From: CAYXDO01 sp964463485
GTDB lineage: Bacteria > Myxococcota > Kuafuiibacteriia > Kuafuiibacteriales > Kuafuiibacteriaceae
Direction of reading: 5' to 3'
Assembly (NCBI GenBank): GCA_964463485.1
Contig: CAYXDO010000001.1
Coordinates: forward strand, 124,001-188,000
DNA: 64,000 nt
A program made the position numbers and the translations under genes. The notes under the pieces were generated by a model. The model was not told the origin of the DNA, searched no databases, and saw nothing but the letters and a program-made list of their open reading frames with translations. This document shows positions 26,548-34,856 of the stretch, one piece after another (positions within the stretch are counted from its first letter, which is position 1; every line of letters starts with the position of its first letter).

Positions 26548-26751
26548 TCAAAATGAGTACGACGTCGGGGCGTCGGCCCCGGGGATCGTAGGAGCAGGTG
26601 CGGAATCGGAATCGGAGGGCCGAACGCCGCCGATGTCGGGGCCAACGTAGGCCGGAGCGCTCGGCGGCGGGCAGCCGCCCGTCACTTGTTCGAGGGCCTC
26701 GTCGAGCAGCTCCGAATTCTCGGCCGAGGGGTGTTTGGTCTTGCCGTTCAT
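26548..26751 (-). CDS. double-glycine-leader small peptide (possible RiPP or secreted peptide precursor)
   Basis: 67 residues from the ATG at 26751; a TTG nine bases upstream is an alternative. The N-terminal part ENSELLDEALEQVTGG is a clear double-glycine leader: an acidic amphipathic helix ending in Val-Thr-Gly-Gly, the signal recognised by peptidase-containing ABC transporters. The 41-residue remainder starts CPPPSAPAYVGPDIGG and is rich in Pro, Ser, Asp and Ala with a single Cys, so it lacks the residues for classic lanthipeptides. No modification enzyme or transporter is adjacent. Known family: GG-leader peptides. A bacteriocin, signal or RiPP role is inference. Confidence 0.55.
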   Translation of the reverse strand: MNGKTKHPSAENSELLDEALEQVTGGCPPPSAPAYVGPDIGGVRPSDSDSAPAPTIPGADAPTSYSF

Positions 26752-26854
26752 GCGTACCAACGAGCTTCATCGCCTCGAGACGTTTGGCGTATCCTCCCAC
26801 CGTCGGAGGAAGGGTGGATGCCGCGTGGGCGCGTTCCTCGGTACACCATGCGGG

Positions 26855-26952
26855 AACCACAGAGGACGCGGAGAGAAGACACCGAGGACCCAGAGAAGCG
26901 CTCACTCCATCATCTCCGCTCTGTGGGCTTCGGCGCCTGGGCTCTCTGTGGT
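26855..26952. repeat. palindromic intergenic repeat, copy 2
   Basis: The left arm starts AACCACAGAGGACGCGGAG and the reverse complement of the right arm starts ACCACAGAGAGCCCAGG. It matches copy 1 at 23707-23807 in arm sequence, length and intergenic placement, but is more diverged between its own arms. It fills most of the gap between the GG-leader gene and the anti-sigma-like gene. Confidence 0.7.
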
Positions 26953-26991
26953 CTCGCCCGTGGTCACGAATTTGCGGGACCTGTACTCACC

Positions 26992-27657
26992 TCATTTGTT
27001 TTCCATGGCGGGGGTCACGAGTCCGCGGAGCAGGCTCTTGGGGTAAGTTTCCAGAAATGACTTGGCTGCGGCCTGGGCTTGGCTTCGCTTGCCTTCGGCG
27101 AGGAGGACCTGGACTTCGAGCGCGCGCCGTTCTTCGAGGAGTCGCCCTCGGGGGTGGAGAAGAGTATGTTGAGCAAGCGCCCGGCCCGCGTCGGACGGCC
27201 TGCCGCGGAGCAGCGCGGCCCTCGCCTGCTCGATCAACCTGCGTTCGGCCGCCAAGGCTTCGTCGGCCTTGGGCTGCTCGGACAGGCTGGGCGCAGAAGC
27301 TCGCTCGACCTCGCGGAGGGTCTCTTTGGTGACGGTCACGGTCACCGTTCGGACCACTGGCACTTCGACCCGCACCTCTTTGGTCACCTCCCGAACCGAC
27401 TCTCGAACCTCCACCCGAGAACTCACGAGCTGTGAGTAGCCGAGCGCGCCGACCAGCGCGCCCACGGCGAAGGCCGAGGCGACCGGCGCCAGCAAGGACG
27501 TGGGTGCTGGCAGAGCTGGCGGTGCGGGCGTCGATAATCCGGCTTCGACGCGGTCCCACAGGTGGGCCGCCGTCGCGCTCGAAGGTCCCGGAGCGCCGCG
27601 TTCGGCCTTCAAGAGCTCCAAAAGCTCGGGGCCCAGCGGGTTCGGCTCTTCACTCAT
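26992..27657 (-). CDS. single-pass membrane anti-sigma-like protein with helical repeat tail
   Basis: 221 residues, starting with an ATG that overlaps the sigma factor stop as ATGA, so it is coupled to it. A cytoplasmic N-terminus (MSEEPNPLGPELLELLKAE) is followed by one membrane helix (LLAPVASAFAVGALVGALGY), a Val-rich REV/TKEVRVEVP stretch, and a C-terminal Ala/Leu/Arg-rich helical region resembling TPRs. This layout (sigma gene, then single-pass protein) is standard for anti-sigma factors in myxobacteria, although a classical zinc anti-sigma motif (HxxxCxxC) is absent. The role as anti-sigma is inferred from context. Confidence 0.65.
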   Translation of the reverse strand: MSEEPNPLGPELLELLKAERGAPGPSSATAAHLWDRVEAGLSTPAPPALPAPTSLLAPVASAFAVGALVGALGYSQLVSSRVEVRESVREVTKEVRVEVPVVRTVTVTVTKETLREVERASAPSLSEQPKADEALAAERRLIEQARAALLRGRPSDAGRALAQHTLLHPRGRLLEERRALEVQVLLAEGKRSQAQAAAKSFLETYPKSLLRGLVTPAMENK

Positions 27658-28175
27658 GACACGACCTCGCTGCCTCGGACCCGCCGGACCGCCTCTTCGA
27701 AGCGAGCGCGGGCCCGCCGCAGGCGAGAGTAGACCGTGTTGACCGGAATTCCGAGCGTAGCGGCGGCTTCCGGCGCGGAGCACTCGTCGATGTCGATGAG
27801 TACGAATACGACCCGAAGGTCGTCGTCCAACTCGATCAGAGCCGCGTGCACCCACTTTCTCCTTTCGACGACGTGAAGGAGCGCTTCGGCGTTCGGGCGA
27901 CTGTCGATTCGCTCGGCGGTCGGATCGTAGATCTCTCTTGTGAAGTGAGCTCGCTTCTTGAAGTCGCTGGCGGTCCGAAAGGAGATTCCAAAGAGCCAGG
28001 GTCGGATCGGCCGAGTCGGATCGTACGAGTCGCGAATGCGGTGAACGACCATGAAGACCTCATGAGCCACGTCTTCGACGTGGCGCTCAGGGACGCCGAG
28101 TCGCCGGAGGGTGTTCCACACGTAAGGCAGCTCGGCCTCGTAGATCTCCCGAAGCGTGGGCGGCGCGACGCTCAT
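27654..28175 (-). CDS. ECF-type RNA polymerase sigma factor
   Basis: 173 residues from the ATG at 28175; the longer frame adds a Ser-rich stretch that overlaps the upstream gene. Region 2 is VEDVAHEVFMVVHRIRDSYD, then RPWLFGISFRTASDFKKR. Region 4 is DLRVVFVLIDIDECSAPEAA, then LGIPVNTVYSRLRRARARF, a helix-turn-helix. It should direct transcription of its own cluster and an envelope or stress regulon. It lies 26 bp after the exported-protein gene and overlaps the membrane anti-sigma-like gene. Confidence 0.93.
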   Translation of the reverse strand: MSVAPPTLREIYEAELPYVWNTLRRLGVPERHVEDVAHEVFMVVHRIRDSYDPTRPIRPWLFGISFRTASDFKKRAHFTREIYDPTAERIDSRPNAEALLHVVERRKWVHAALIELDDDLRVVFVLIDIDECSAPEAAATLGIPVNTVYSRLRRARARFEEAVRRVRGSEVVS

Positions 28176-28200
28176 TCTCGATCTCGATTGGAGTGAAGCG

Positions 28201-29235
28201 TCATGATCCGTCTCGAATTCGTCGGTGCTCGAGGAGCTCGAACTCGACAGCGCAGCCAAAGCCAACGGAGCCGACGGGAGAGACCCAGGCGGGTTCGTTG
28301 GAGACTCGGAAGGTCGTGCGGGTCAGGGTGAGGAGGGCTTCGAGCTCGGGGCGCAGGCTCACTCGAGGGGACACTTCGAGCACGAGGCCGAGCCGCAAAC
28401 CCGCGGCCGAGTAAGGAGTCGTGGCGCCCTCTGCACTCTCGAGGTCCTCGCCGGTGGCTCGATGTGCCCCCGCCGCAAGGACCACACAACCGAGCCACGG
28501 CGATTCCAGGAAGCATCCGAGGACTCGCGCGGAGATCAGCTCGACGGCCACGCCGCTTCGGCGCTCGACGGTGGCGGAGGTCGGAAAGTCATAGCCGGCC
28601 TCGATGCCGATTCGGAGGTGCGACATCGAAAGTGAAATCGACGGCCGAAGACCCACGGACGCAGCAGGGCCGACGCCTGCGGAGAGCCAGGGTCCGACGG
28701 AGACACTCAATTCATCGATCGCCTGCGTGCCGCTCGGGCTTGCTGGGTCCGTTCCCGCGGGCGCGGCGAGCGCGGTGGGTTCGACGGAGCGAGCAGGGTC
28801 GGGGTCGGGCGCCGAGGTTGGAGGTGAGTCAGGCTGCCCTGGCGGTTGCGACCCTTTGCCGAGGGGATCGAAGATCAGCCCAATGGAGAGTGCGATGGCG
28901 TCGAAGAGCTCCTGGCAGTCGACGCTCGTCAGCTCGCGTTCGCCGAGGACCTCATGAGTTTCGAGGTCGATGACGGCGATCCGTGCGGAATGGGTGTCCC
29001 CGAGGGCCTCGAGCCGAACCGACACTCGACGTTCGGCGGGAACGGAGAACGGGTTGCGTCCGAGCCTCTCGGCTACTTTCGATTCGAGCACAGAGCGCGG
29101 CTCGCAGGTTCGGGCGGCGCCGGGTGAGGTCGTGAGCTCGAGCTCCAAGCTCGGGATGTTCTCAGCGAGCGCAGGGTCGGCCAGCGCGATGCCCGCCACC
29201 AGGATGCCCAGACGAAGCCGCACCTCGGCCCCCAT
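28201..29235 (-). CDS. exported beta-barrel-like protein upstream of an ECF sigma factor
   Basis: 344 residues with signal peptide VRLRLGILVAGIALADPALA, probably cut after ALA. The N-terminal half (~25-130) is a small alpha/beta region with DLETHEVLGERELTSVDCQE. A Pro/Asp/Ala linker follows, then an outer-membrane-like region of alternating strands with paired cysteines (LGCFLESPWLGCVVL). It starts at ATG 29235; a GTG six bases upstream is possible. Gene order (exported protein, ECF sigma, anti-sigma) is recurrent in Myxococcota and suggests the protein is controlled by, or senses for, the sigma pair. No precise family recognised. Confidence 0.7.
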   Translation of the reverse strand: MGAEVRLRLGILVAGIALADPALAENIPSLELELTTSPGAARTCEPRSVLESKVAERLGRNPFSVPAERRVSVRLEALGDTHSARIAVIDLETHEVLGERELTSVDCQELFDAIALSIGLIFDPLGKGSQPPGQPDSPPTSAPDPDPARSVEPTALAAPAGTDPASPSGTQAIDELSVSVGPWLSAGVGPAASVGLRPSISLSMSHLRIGIEAGYDFPTSATVERRSGVAVELISARVLGCFLESPWLGCVVLAAGAHRATGEDLESAEGATTPYSAAGLRLGLVLEVSPRVSLRPELEALLTLTRTTFRVSNEPAWVSPVGSVGFGCAVEFELLEHRRIRDGS

Positions 29236-29330
29236 TCGCACGTGAAAACCGAGTTGGCCAGAGCCATCGGGGGCAGTCCGAGCAGCGCAAGGGTTGGACG
29301 CCGGCCTGCCAGGTGCTCTAGACTGCCCGA

Positions 29331-29849
29331 ATGCCTCCTCCGGAGACGAGCCCCGAACGAACGGCGCTCGCGGGATTGATCCGGGTCCTCGACCAACAGA
29401 CCGTGATGTTGCTCGACGCGAGTCAGCGTCCCGAGGTGGACGTGGCTTCTCTGACGAAGAGCGCCTTCGAGCTCGTGCTCCGCGGGGCCCGAGAGCTCAC
29501 GTCGGCGGCTGCGAGCGACCCTTCGGTCGACGCTGCGCTTCGCCACCAAATCTCCGAGCTGGCCGCGCATGCGACCGAGCTGGAACAGATCACGCGAGAT
29601 GCGCGGGTGCACGTTCACGAGCTCGCGGCGGGCTGGAAGTGTTCGAGCTGCGGGCTCGAGGTACCAAGCGAACCTCGTGTGGCGGCTGTCGCGAAGAGCC
29701 TGGTGATCGATTTGAAGTGCCGCGCTTGCGGCAAGCGCACGGCGATCACGGAGAAGGGCCGAGAGTCCTTCGAGAGGCTGTTTGGGCCATTGGCAGGGCC
29801 CACGTGGAACGCGGCTCGAAATGGGTTCGTGGTCGGAGGCCGGCCATGA
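29331..29849 (+). CDS. helical protein with a C-terminal zinc ribbon
   Basis: 172 residues. The first ~95 form Ala/Leu/Glu-rich helices, perhaps a coiled coil. CSSCGLEV and CRACGKRT then form a two-CxxC zinc ribbon, followed by a Gly-rich tail. There is no signal or membrane segment. Its stop overlaps the start of the SelO-like gene (ATGA at 29846-29849), so the two are translated together and probably act together. Function unknown; zinc ribbons of this type bind nucleic acid or protein. Confidence 0.72.
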   Translation: MPPPETSPERTALAGLIRVLDQQTVMLLDASQRPEVDVASLTKSAFELVLRGARELTSAAASDPSVDAALRHQISELAAHATELEQITRDARVHVHELAAGWKCSSCGLEVPSEPRVAAVAKSLVIDLKCRACGKRTAITEKGRESFERLFGPLAGPTWNAARNGFVVGGRP

Positions 29850-32140
29850 GAGTTCCATTCTCGGGCGCGCCCGGCGGTCCCATTCCAAGCGTCTCGAGCG
29901 GACAACCGTCGATCGACGCCAGCGTGGAGCGGGCGATGGCTCCGCGGCCAGCGGCGCCGAAGGACACACTCGACAAGCTCGGCGTCGATCCGAAGACCTC
30001 GGGTTCTCGGATCTTCGACGTGCTCGGTCGAGAGCGATTCGTGGAAGTCACCGCCCTCGAGGTGCCAGGCAAGGTCGTGTGGTTCAACCCGACCGTGGCA
30101 AAGCTTCTAGGTTTCGACGTCCCGACGAACGGAGCTCTGACGCCGGAGCTCGAGAAGGCGCTGCTCGAAAAGCTCTCCTTCCGCGTACAGCGACCGGGAG
30201 AGAGCCTCGAAGGAAAGAAGACAATCAAGATGTTCGCCGACAAATACGGCGGAGATGGGTTGGGTGGCTCGGAGGGCGCGGGGCGGGCGGCTTTTCTGCC
30301 TACTCTCAATGCGAGCATCAAAGGGGTCGGTCGAACACCGCTCGCCAGCAAGGACATCGACGATACTCAGCACTCTCACGGCGGTGCGCCCATGCGCGAA
30401 GGTTTCTTGGAGGCGATCTGGGGTGAGGTCGGGACGAATCTCTTCACGCGCGGATCGACCCGCATTCTCGCGGTCATCGACAACGGTGACTACACCGAGT
30501 GGCCGGACGGAGGGCGTGAGCGACGCGCGCTGATCGTTCGGGTCGGTGACCAAATTCGCCCGGCACACCTGATCGAACGTTTCGGCGCTGGGCCTCATAG
30601 CTACCCAGTGTTCGTGCGAGCGGCGGAAGACCGCGGCGTGCTCGTCAAGACAAAGGATCCGAAGACCGGCGCCGAGGTCGCCGACATCAACGCCACGATG
30701 AGAGTGCTGATTCGAGATCACGCCCGCGTCGCGGCCGAGCAAGTCCGATGGAGAGTCCTGCACGGGACGCTGAGCACGTCCAACATGGAGCTCGATGGAA
30801 CTCAGCTAGACCTCGCGACGATCTCGACTCAGCCCCGCACCGCGCCGATCAAGGTGCTCGCGAGCTACGGCAAGGAGGACTCCTTCGGCGCCGAGTACCA
30901 ACAGCGAGCCATTCAGCTCATCAACGTGTACGACGCGGTGCTCGGGAGCATGCCCAACGCCGAGCGGGCGAAGAGAGCTCCGAAGCGCCTCGACGTCCGC
31001 TCGGAAGTGAAGAAGGCCTACCGCGAGCAGCTCGAGATAGAGCTCTTGCGCGCAGTGGGTCTGAAGGGACCCGCCGCCGAGCAGTTGGCCGGAAGTGACA
31101 AGCTCCTGGCGGCGCGATTCGCCGAGGTGCTCCTCACTTTGTCGCAGCTCAAGAACCCGGGGAATCTGATCGCTACGGAGCGCGCAGAGCTCTCGGACAT
31201 CTCTGTGGCCGACGTATTCGGGCTGTTGAAGGGCCTCCCGCGCCTGTACTCAGAAGCCAAGGAGACGACACCCTCTGAGCCGAGCCAACGGGTGAAGTTG
31301 GACGAGGGCAAGGTGTTGGCGCTGATGTCGCCCATCCTTCGGGATCCGGGCTCCGAGGGCGCGACGAAAGAGAAGCTCACCTTGCTGAGTCGCGAGGTCG
31401 CGACGCTCTATCCCTCGATCATGAAGGCAGCTCAGAGGTTGGTCCCGGGACACTACGAGAGCGTCGAAGCCATGGAGCGCTCCGTCGCCGCGCGGGCTCG
31501 TTTCGAGAACACGCCGATCGACCTCCTGTTCCGTTCGCGCCTCCACTCGATGTTGATCGGCGCGATTTCCAAATACGAGGCAAGCGGGGATCGGGGGATT
31601 TTTCAAGACGCCGTCGATCAGACGATCGCGCTGTCGCTGCGGAACGTGGATGGGTTGCTCGAGCGCGGAAAGCCGACGGCGCTCGTGGACGGCGGGCTCG
31701 AGACGCAGCAGTCGGTCATTGATGGGATCTCGTACTCGGTACGAGCGTGGGACTCCGGGAAGAGGCTCCTGAGGGTCTCCTTCGCGGCCGAAGGGGACGA
31801 CGCCGCTGGGTTGGTGTTGGCGAGCCTTCCGGGCCAACCGCGGCTATTCAAGGACCAGCTCGACAGCCTTCGCTATCGTTTCACGACCGACGCGTGGAAG
31901 ACGTATGCGGAGATTCCGGCCAGGGTGGTCGAAGAGTCCGGCAAGAAGTCGGTCGTCTTCGAAATTCCGGCGCTCGGGTCCGACATAGGCCAGTTGGAAG
32001 GTGTGTTTCACTCGGCGGCGCGTGGCGAGATGTGGCTGAAGGACGGAAGCTCGAACTTTCGAGGGTACTCGTTTGCGGTGCCTGACGGCTTGGAGCACGA
32101 AGCGTCTAGGAAGCGGCTCTCGAGCGAATCCGGCGATTGA
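29846..32140 (+). CDS. divergent SelO-like pseudokinase (putative AMP-transferase fold)
   Basis: 764 residues. Residues ~90-345 follow the SelO/YdiU pattern. A Gly-rich GGDGLGGSEGAGRAAF stretch is followed by SIKGVGRTPL (Lys159), where SelO has LKGxGxTPFSR. A REGFLEAIW helix, TRGSTRILAVID and VRVGDQIRPAHL come next, and then HGTLSTSNMELDGTQLDLAT. In that last block Asn313 and Asp322 are nine residues apart, matching the metal-binding Asn/Asp of SelO, but the Asp before the Asn is Ser. SelO transfers AMP from ATP to hydroxyl groups on proteins. The remaining ~400 C-terminal residues are not SelO-like and look helical, then beta-rich. The start is the ATGA overlap with the zinc-ribbon gene. Activity is unproven; it may be a distinct branch. 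Confidence 0.6.
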   Translation: MRVPFSGAPGGPIPSVSSGQPSIDASVERAMAPRPAAPKDTLDKLGVDPKTSGSRIFDVLGRERFVEVTALEVPGKVVWFNPTVAKLLGFDVPTNGALTPELEKALLEKLSFRVQRPGESLEGKKTIKMFADKYGGDGLGGSEGAGRAAFLPTLNASIKGVGRTPLASKDIDDTQHSHGGAPMREGFLEAIWGEVGTNLFTRGSTRILAVIDNGDYTEWPDGGRERRALIVRVGDQIRPAHLIERFGAGPHSYPVFVRAAEDRGVLVKTKDPKTGAEVADINATMRVLIRDHARVAAEQVRWRVLHGTLSTSNMELDGTQLDLATISTQPRTAPIKVLASYGKEDSFGAEYQQRAIQLINVYDAVLGSMPNAERAKRAPKRLDVRSEVKKAYREQLEIELLRAVGLKGPAAEQLAGSDKLLAARFAEVLLTLSQLKNPGNLIATERAELSDISVADVFGLLKGLPRLYSEAKETTPSEPSQRVKLDEGKVLALMSPILRDPGSEGATKEKLTLLSREVATLYPSIMKAAQRLVPGHYESVEAMERSVAARARFENTPIDLLFRSRLHSMLIGAISKYEASGDRGIFQDAVDQTIALSLRNVDGLLERGKPTALVDGGLETQQSVIDGISYSVRAWDSGKRLLRVSFAAEGDDAAGLVLASLPGQPRLFKDQLDSLRYRFTTDAWKTYAEIPARVVEESGKKSVVFEIPALGSDIGQLEGVFHSAARGEMWLKDGSSNFRGYSFAVPDGLEHEASRKRLSSESGD

Positions 32141-32151
32141 TTGATCGCGCG

Positions 32152-32649
32152 TCACCGGCTCGTCGAGTCGTCTGAGTCCTTCAGGACCTTCTCCATTTTC
32201 TGGAGCTCGAAGTGCGCTCGCATCTTGCGAGGCACCGGAAATGGGATCTTGGTCGTGGGCGCGTAGCCGAATCGCCCATAAAATCCGAGCAACTCGGTGC
32301 GAGTCTCGATGATGGTGAGCTCCATGAGGCGGCAGCCGGCGCGACGGCAGTATTCCTCGGCCGCTCGAATCATGCTCGCACCGACTCCGTTACCCTGGAC
32401 GGTCGGATCGACCGCGAGCATCCCGAAATAGCCTCGCTCGCCTGAAATCCGGACGAACACGCTCGCGCGGAGCCAACCGAATTCGAGGTGTCCGCCGGCA
32501 GAGTCCACTAGAAATACGCCCTGACCCATGAGGTTCGCGAGGTCGGCGGCGTCAGTGCGATCGCCGATGATCAGCGGGTCTTCGACTCGATACGCCTGGT
32601 TGATCAAAGCCACGAGCTCAGGAATGTCGCGTGGAGTAGCAGGCCGCAT
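32152..32649 (-). CDS. GNAT-family N-acetyltransferase
   Basis: 165 residues with the GNAT fold: MRPATPRDIPELVALINQAY opens the domain, GYFGMLAVDPTVQGNGVGAS is motif A with the acetyl-CoA-binding QGNGVG turn, and LGFYGRFGYAPTTKIPFPVP is motif B and the C-terminal strand. It should transfer acetyl from acetyl-CoA to an amine; the substrate is unknown. Convergent with the SelO-like gene. It lies 31 bp beyond the aminotransferase gene on the same strand and could be the last gene of that operon. Confidence 0.9.
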   Translation of the reverse strand: MRPATPRDIPELVALINQAYRVEDPLIIGDRTDAADLANLMGQGVFLVDSAGGHLEFGWLRASVFVRISGERGYFGMLAVDPTVQGNGVGASMIRAAEEYCRRAGCRLMELTIIETRTELLGFYGRFGYAPTTKIPFPVPRKMRAHFELQKMEKVLKDSDDSTSR

Positions 32650-32680
32650 CGAGAGTCCGTATTTCCGAGCGAGGCTTAAC

Positions 32681-33880
32681 TCACGCCCGAGTCGCCGAGC
32701 GCGGGGGATGGGTCTTCAGTCGCCCGAGGCGCTCCGCCGCTTTGGACAGGGTGTCTTGCCTTTTCGGGAAGGCGAAGCGGAGCAGCGACTTCGCCTGGTC
32801 GGGCTCCTTCGCGTAGAACGAGCTCGGCGGAATCGCGGCGACTCCGTACTCTTTCACGAGCCTCACCGCGACGGCTCGGTCGTCTTGTCCGGGGAACAGC
32901 TTCGAAAAATCCGCCATCACGAAATAGGTGCCCTTCGGGATGGAGACTTCGAATCCCGCACCATCGAGAATCTCGACCATGAAGTCTCGTCGCTGTTGAT
33001 AGTCGGTTCGGAGCTGCTCGTAATACTCGGGGCCGATGGTCGACATCGCGCGGGCCAGACCCACTTGAATCGGCGTGGCCGTCGAGAAAGTCACGAATTG
33101 GTGAGCGGCTTGGACCGCCTTGATCATGTCCATCGGCCCGGTGGCCCACCCGATCTTCCAGCCAGTGAAGGAGTACGTCTTTCCTGCGCTCGACACCACC
33201 AGGGTGCGGTCCCGCATGCCAGGAACGGACGGGAGCGGCACGTGAGGCGTTCCATCGAAGAGGATGTGCTCGTAGACTTCGTCGGAGAGTACGAGGACGT
33301 CGTGACGTATGCAAAGCTCGGCGACCATCGCGAGCTCGGCGGTGTCGAAGACTCGCCCCGTTGGGTTGTGCGGCGTGTTGAGAACGAGGAGCTTGGTCTT
33401 CTTGGAAAATGCGGCCTCGAGCTCGGCGCGATCCAACCTAAATCCAGGATGACGCAGGGTGACGAAGCGCGGGCTTCCTCCGGCCATCGCGATGGCCGCT
33501 GGGTAGCTGTCATAAAAGGGCTCGACGAGAATCACCTCGTCTTCGGGCTCCACCAGACCCAAGATCGCGCTGGTGATGACTTCGGTGCCGCCGCTTGCCA
33601 CGAGGACCTCGGTCATGGGGTCGTATTGGAGCCCGAACTGTGCCCTCCGCGTTGCTGAGATGGCTTCGACGAGCTCGGGGTGACCCATCGAGCGGGCGTA
33701 TTGGTTGTGGCCCTCCCGAAACGCTCGGATCACGGACTCCACGATTTCAACAGGCCCTTCGAAGTCCGGGAACCCTTGCGAGAGGTTGACCGCGCCGTGT
33801 TCGTTGGAAAGCTTGGTCATCTCGGCGAAGACGGAGGAGCCGAAGCCGCGGAGCTTCTTGGAGACGCGCGTGTCACTCAT
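32681..33880 (-). CDS. class I/II PLP-dependent aminotransferase
   Basis: 399 residues of the aspartate-aminotransferase fold, closest in motif pattern to methionine/kynurenine-type aminotransferases (YbdL group). VNLSQGFPDFEGP near the N-terminus, LVASGGTEVITSAILG, NTPHNPTGRVF, LSDEVYEHILFDG, and SSAGKTYSFTGWKIGW with the PLP lysine in SAGK-type context are all present. It is cytoplasmic. Its ATG overlaps the last eight bases of the terC gene, so the two are co-transcribed. The amino donor cannot be assigned from sequence. Confidence 0.93.
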   Translation of the reverse strand: MSDTRVSKKLRGFGSSVFAEMTKLSNEHGAVNLSQGFPDFEGPVEIVESVIRAFREGHNQYARSMGHPELVEAISATRRAQFGLQYDPMTEVLVASGGTEVITSAILGLVEPEDEVILVEPFYDSYPAAIAMAGGSPRFVTLRHPGFRLDRAELEAAFSKKTKLLVLNTPHNPTGRVFDTAELAMVAELCIRHDVLVLSDEVYEHILFDGTPHVPLPSVPGMRDRTLVVSSAGKTYSFTGWKIGWATGPMDMIKAVQAAHQFVTFSTATPIQVGLARAMSTIGPEYYEQLRTDYQQRRDFMVEILDGAGFEVSIPKGTYFVMADFSKLFPGQDDRAVAVRLVKEYGVAAIPPSSFYAKEPDQAKSLLRFAFPKRQDTLSKAAERLGRLKTHPPRSATRA

Positions 33881-34820
33881 GTTTCTCGCCCGAGCGGATG
33901 GGGGGCCGCTTCCACAACAGCGAGACGGTGGTGGTGAGTATGAGCACGCCGGCGATCACGCCGAGGGAGACGCCGATGGGTACGTGGAAGAACTTCTCGC
34001 CGAGCATCTTGGCTCCGATGAATACGAGGATCATGGCGAGGCCTTGCTTCAGGTACACGAGGCTGGCGAGCGCTCCGACGAGGAGGAAGTACAGCGAGCG
34101 GAGGCCGAGGATGGCGCAGATGTTGGAAGTATAAACGATGAAGGGGTCGGTGGTGACGCCGAGGACCGCGGGGATGGAGTCGGTGGCGAAGATGACGTCG
34201 GTGGTCTCGATGACGATGACGACGGCGAAGAGCGGAGTCGCCACGCGTTTTCCGTTTTCGAGGGTGAAGAATTTGCTGCCGTCGTATTTCGAGGTGATCG
34301 GCATGAATCGGCGTACGAGCTTGAGGGCGGAGTTGCTCTCGAGGTCGGGTTCGTCGCCGTCCTTGGCGAAGGCGAGCTTGAGTCCGGTGTAGACGAGGAA
34401 CGCGCCGAACAAGTACATCGCGAAGTGGAATTTCGACACGATGGCAGTGCCTGTGAGTATGAACAGCACGCGCGTGACGAGCGCCCCGAGGACGCCCATG
34501 AACAACACACGGTGCTGACTTTCCGGGGGCACCTTGAAGTGACCAAGGATGAGCAGGAAGACGAAGAGGTTATCGACGGAGAGTGCTTTTTCGAGGAGGT
34601 AGCCGGCGAGGAATTCGAGTCCGGCTTGGTGGCCGAGCTCGACGTAGACGAAGGCGTTGAAGCCGAGCGAGAGCAAGATCCAAAACGCCGACCAAATCGC
34701 GGCCTCGCGGAGTCGGATGGCGTGAGGGTCTCTGTTGGCGACGAAGAGATCGAACGCCAACATGGCGAGAACGGCCACGTTGAATGCGACCCACCAGGTC
34801 GTAGTGCCGACGGACGTCAT
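33873..34820 (-). CDS. TerC/Alx-family integral membrane protein
   Basis: 315 residues with about eight or nine membrane helices and the TerC acidic intramembrane motifs: FDLFVANRDPHAIRLREA, EKALSVDNLFVFLLI and ETTDVIFATDSIPAVLG. These Asp/Glu residues are thought to handle divalent metals; Alx and related TerC proteins export manganese or support metallation of secreted enzymes. Length and topology match Alx. It starts 36 bp after RNase R, so no room exists for a yybP-ykoY riboswitch directly in front. Its 3' end overlaps the aminotransferase start. Confidence 0.93.
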   Translation of the reverse strand: MTSVGTTTWWVAFNVAVLAMLAFDLFVANRDPHAIRLREAAIWSAFWILLSLGFNAFVYVELGHQAGLEFLAGYLLEKALSVDNLFVFLLILGHFKVPPESQHRVLFMGVLGALVTRVLFILTGTAIVSKFHFAMYLFGAFLVYTGLKLAFAKDGDEPDLESNSALKLVRRFMPITSKYDGSKFFTLENGKRVATPLFAVVIVIETTDVIFATDSIPAVLGVTTDPFIVYTSNICAILGLRSLYFLLVGALASLVYLKQGLAMILVFIGAKMLGEKFFHVPIGVSLGVIAGVLILTTTVSLLWKRPPIRSGEKHE

Positions 34821-34856
34821 CGTAGCCGGTCCTTCTGGCAGAAAGTCGTCACGACG

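Noticed and set aside
34821..34856. yybP-ykoY manganese riboswitch in front of terC
   Set aside because: Only 36 bp lie between RNase R and terC, too short for the riboswitch.
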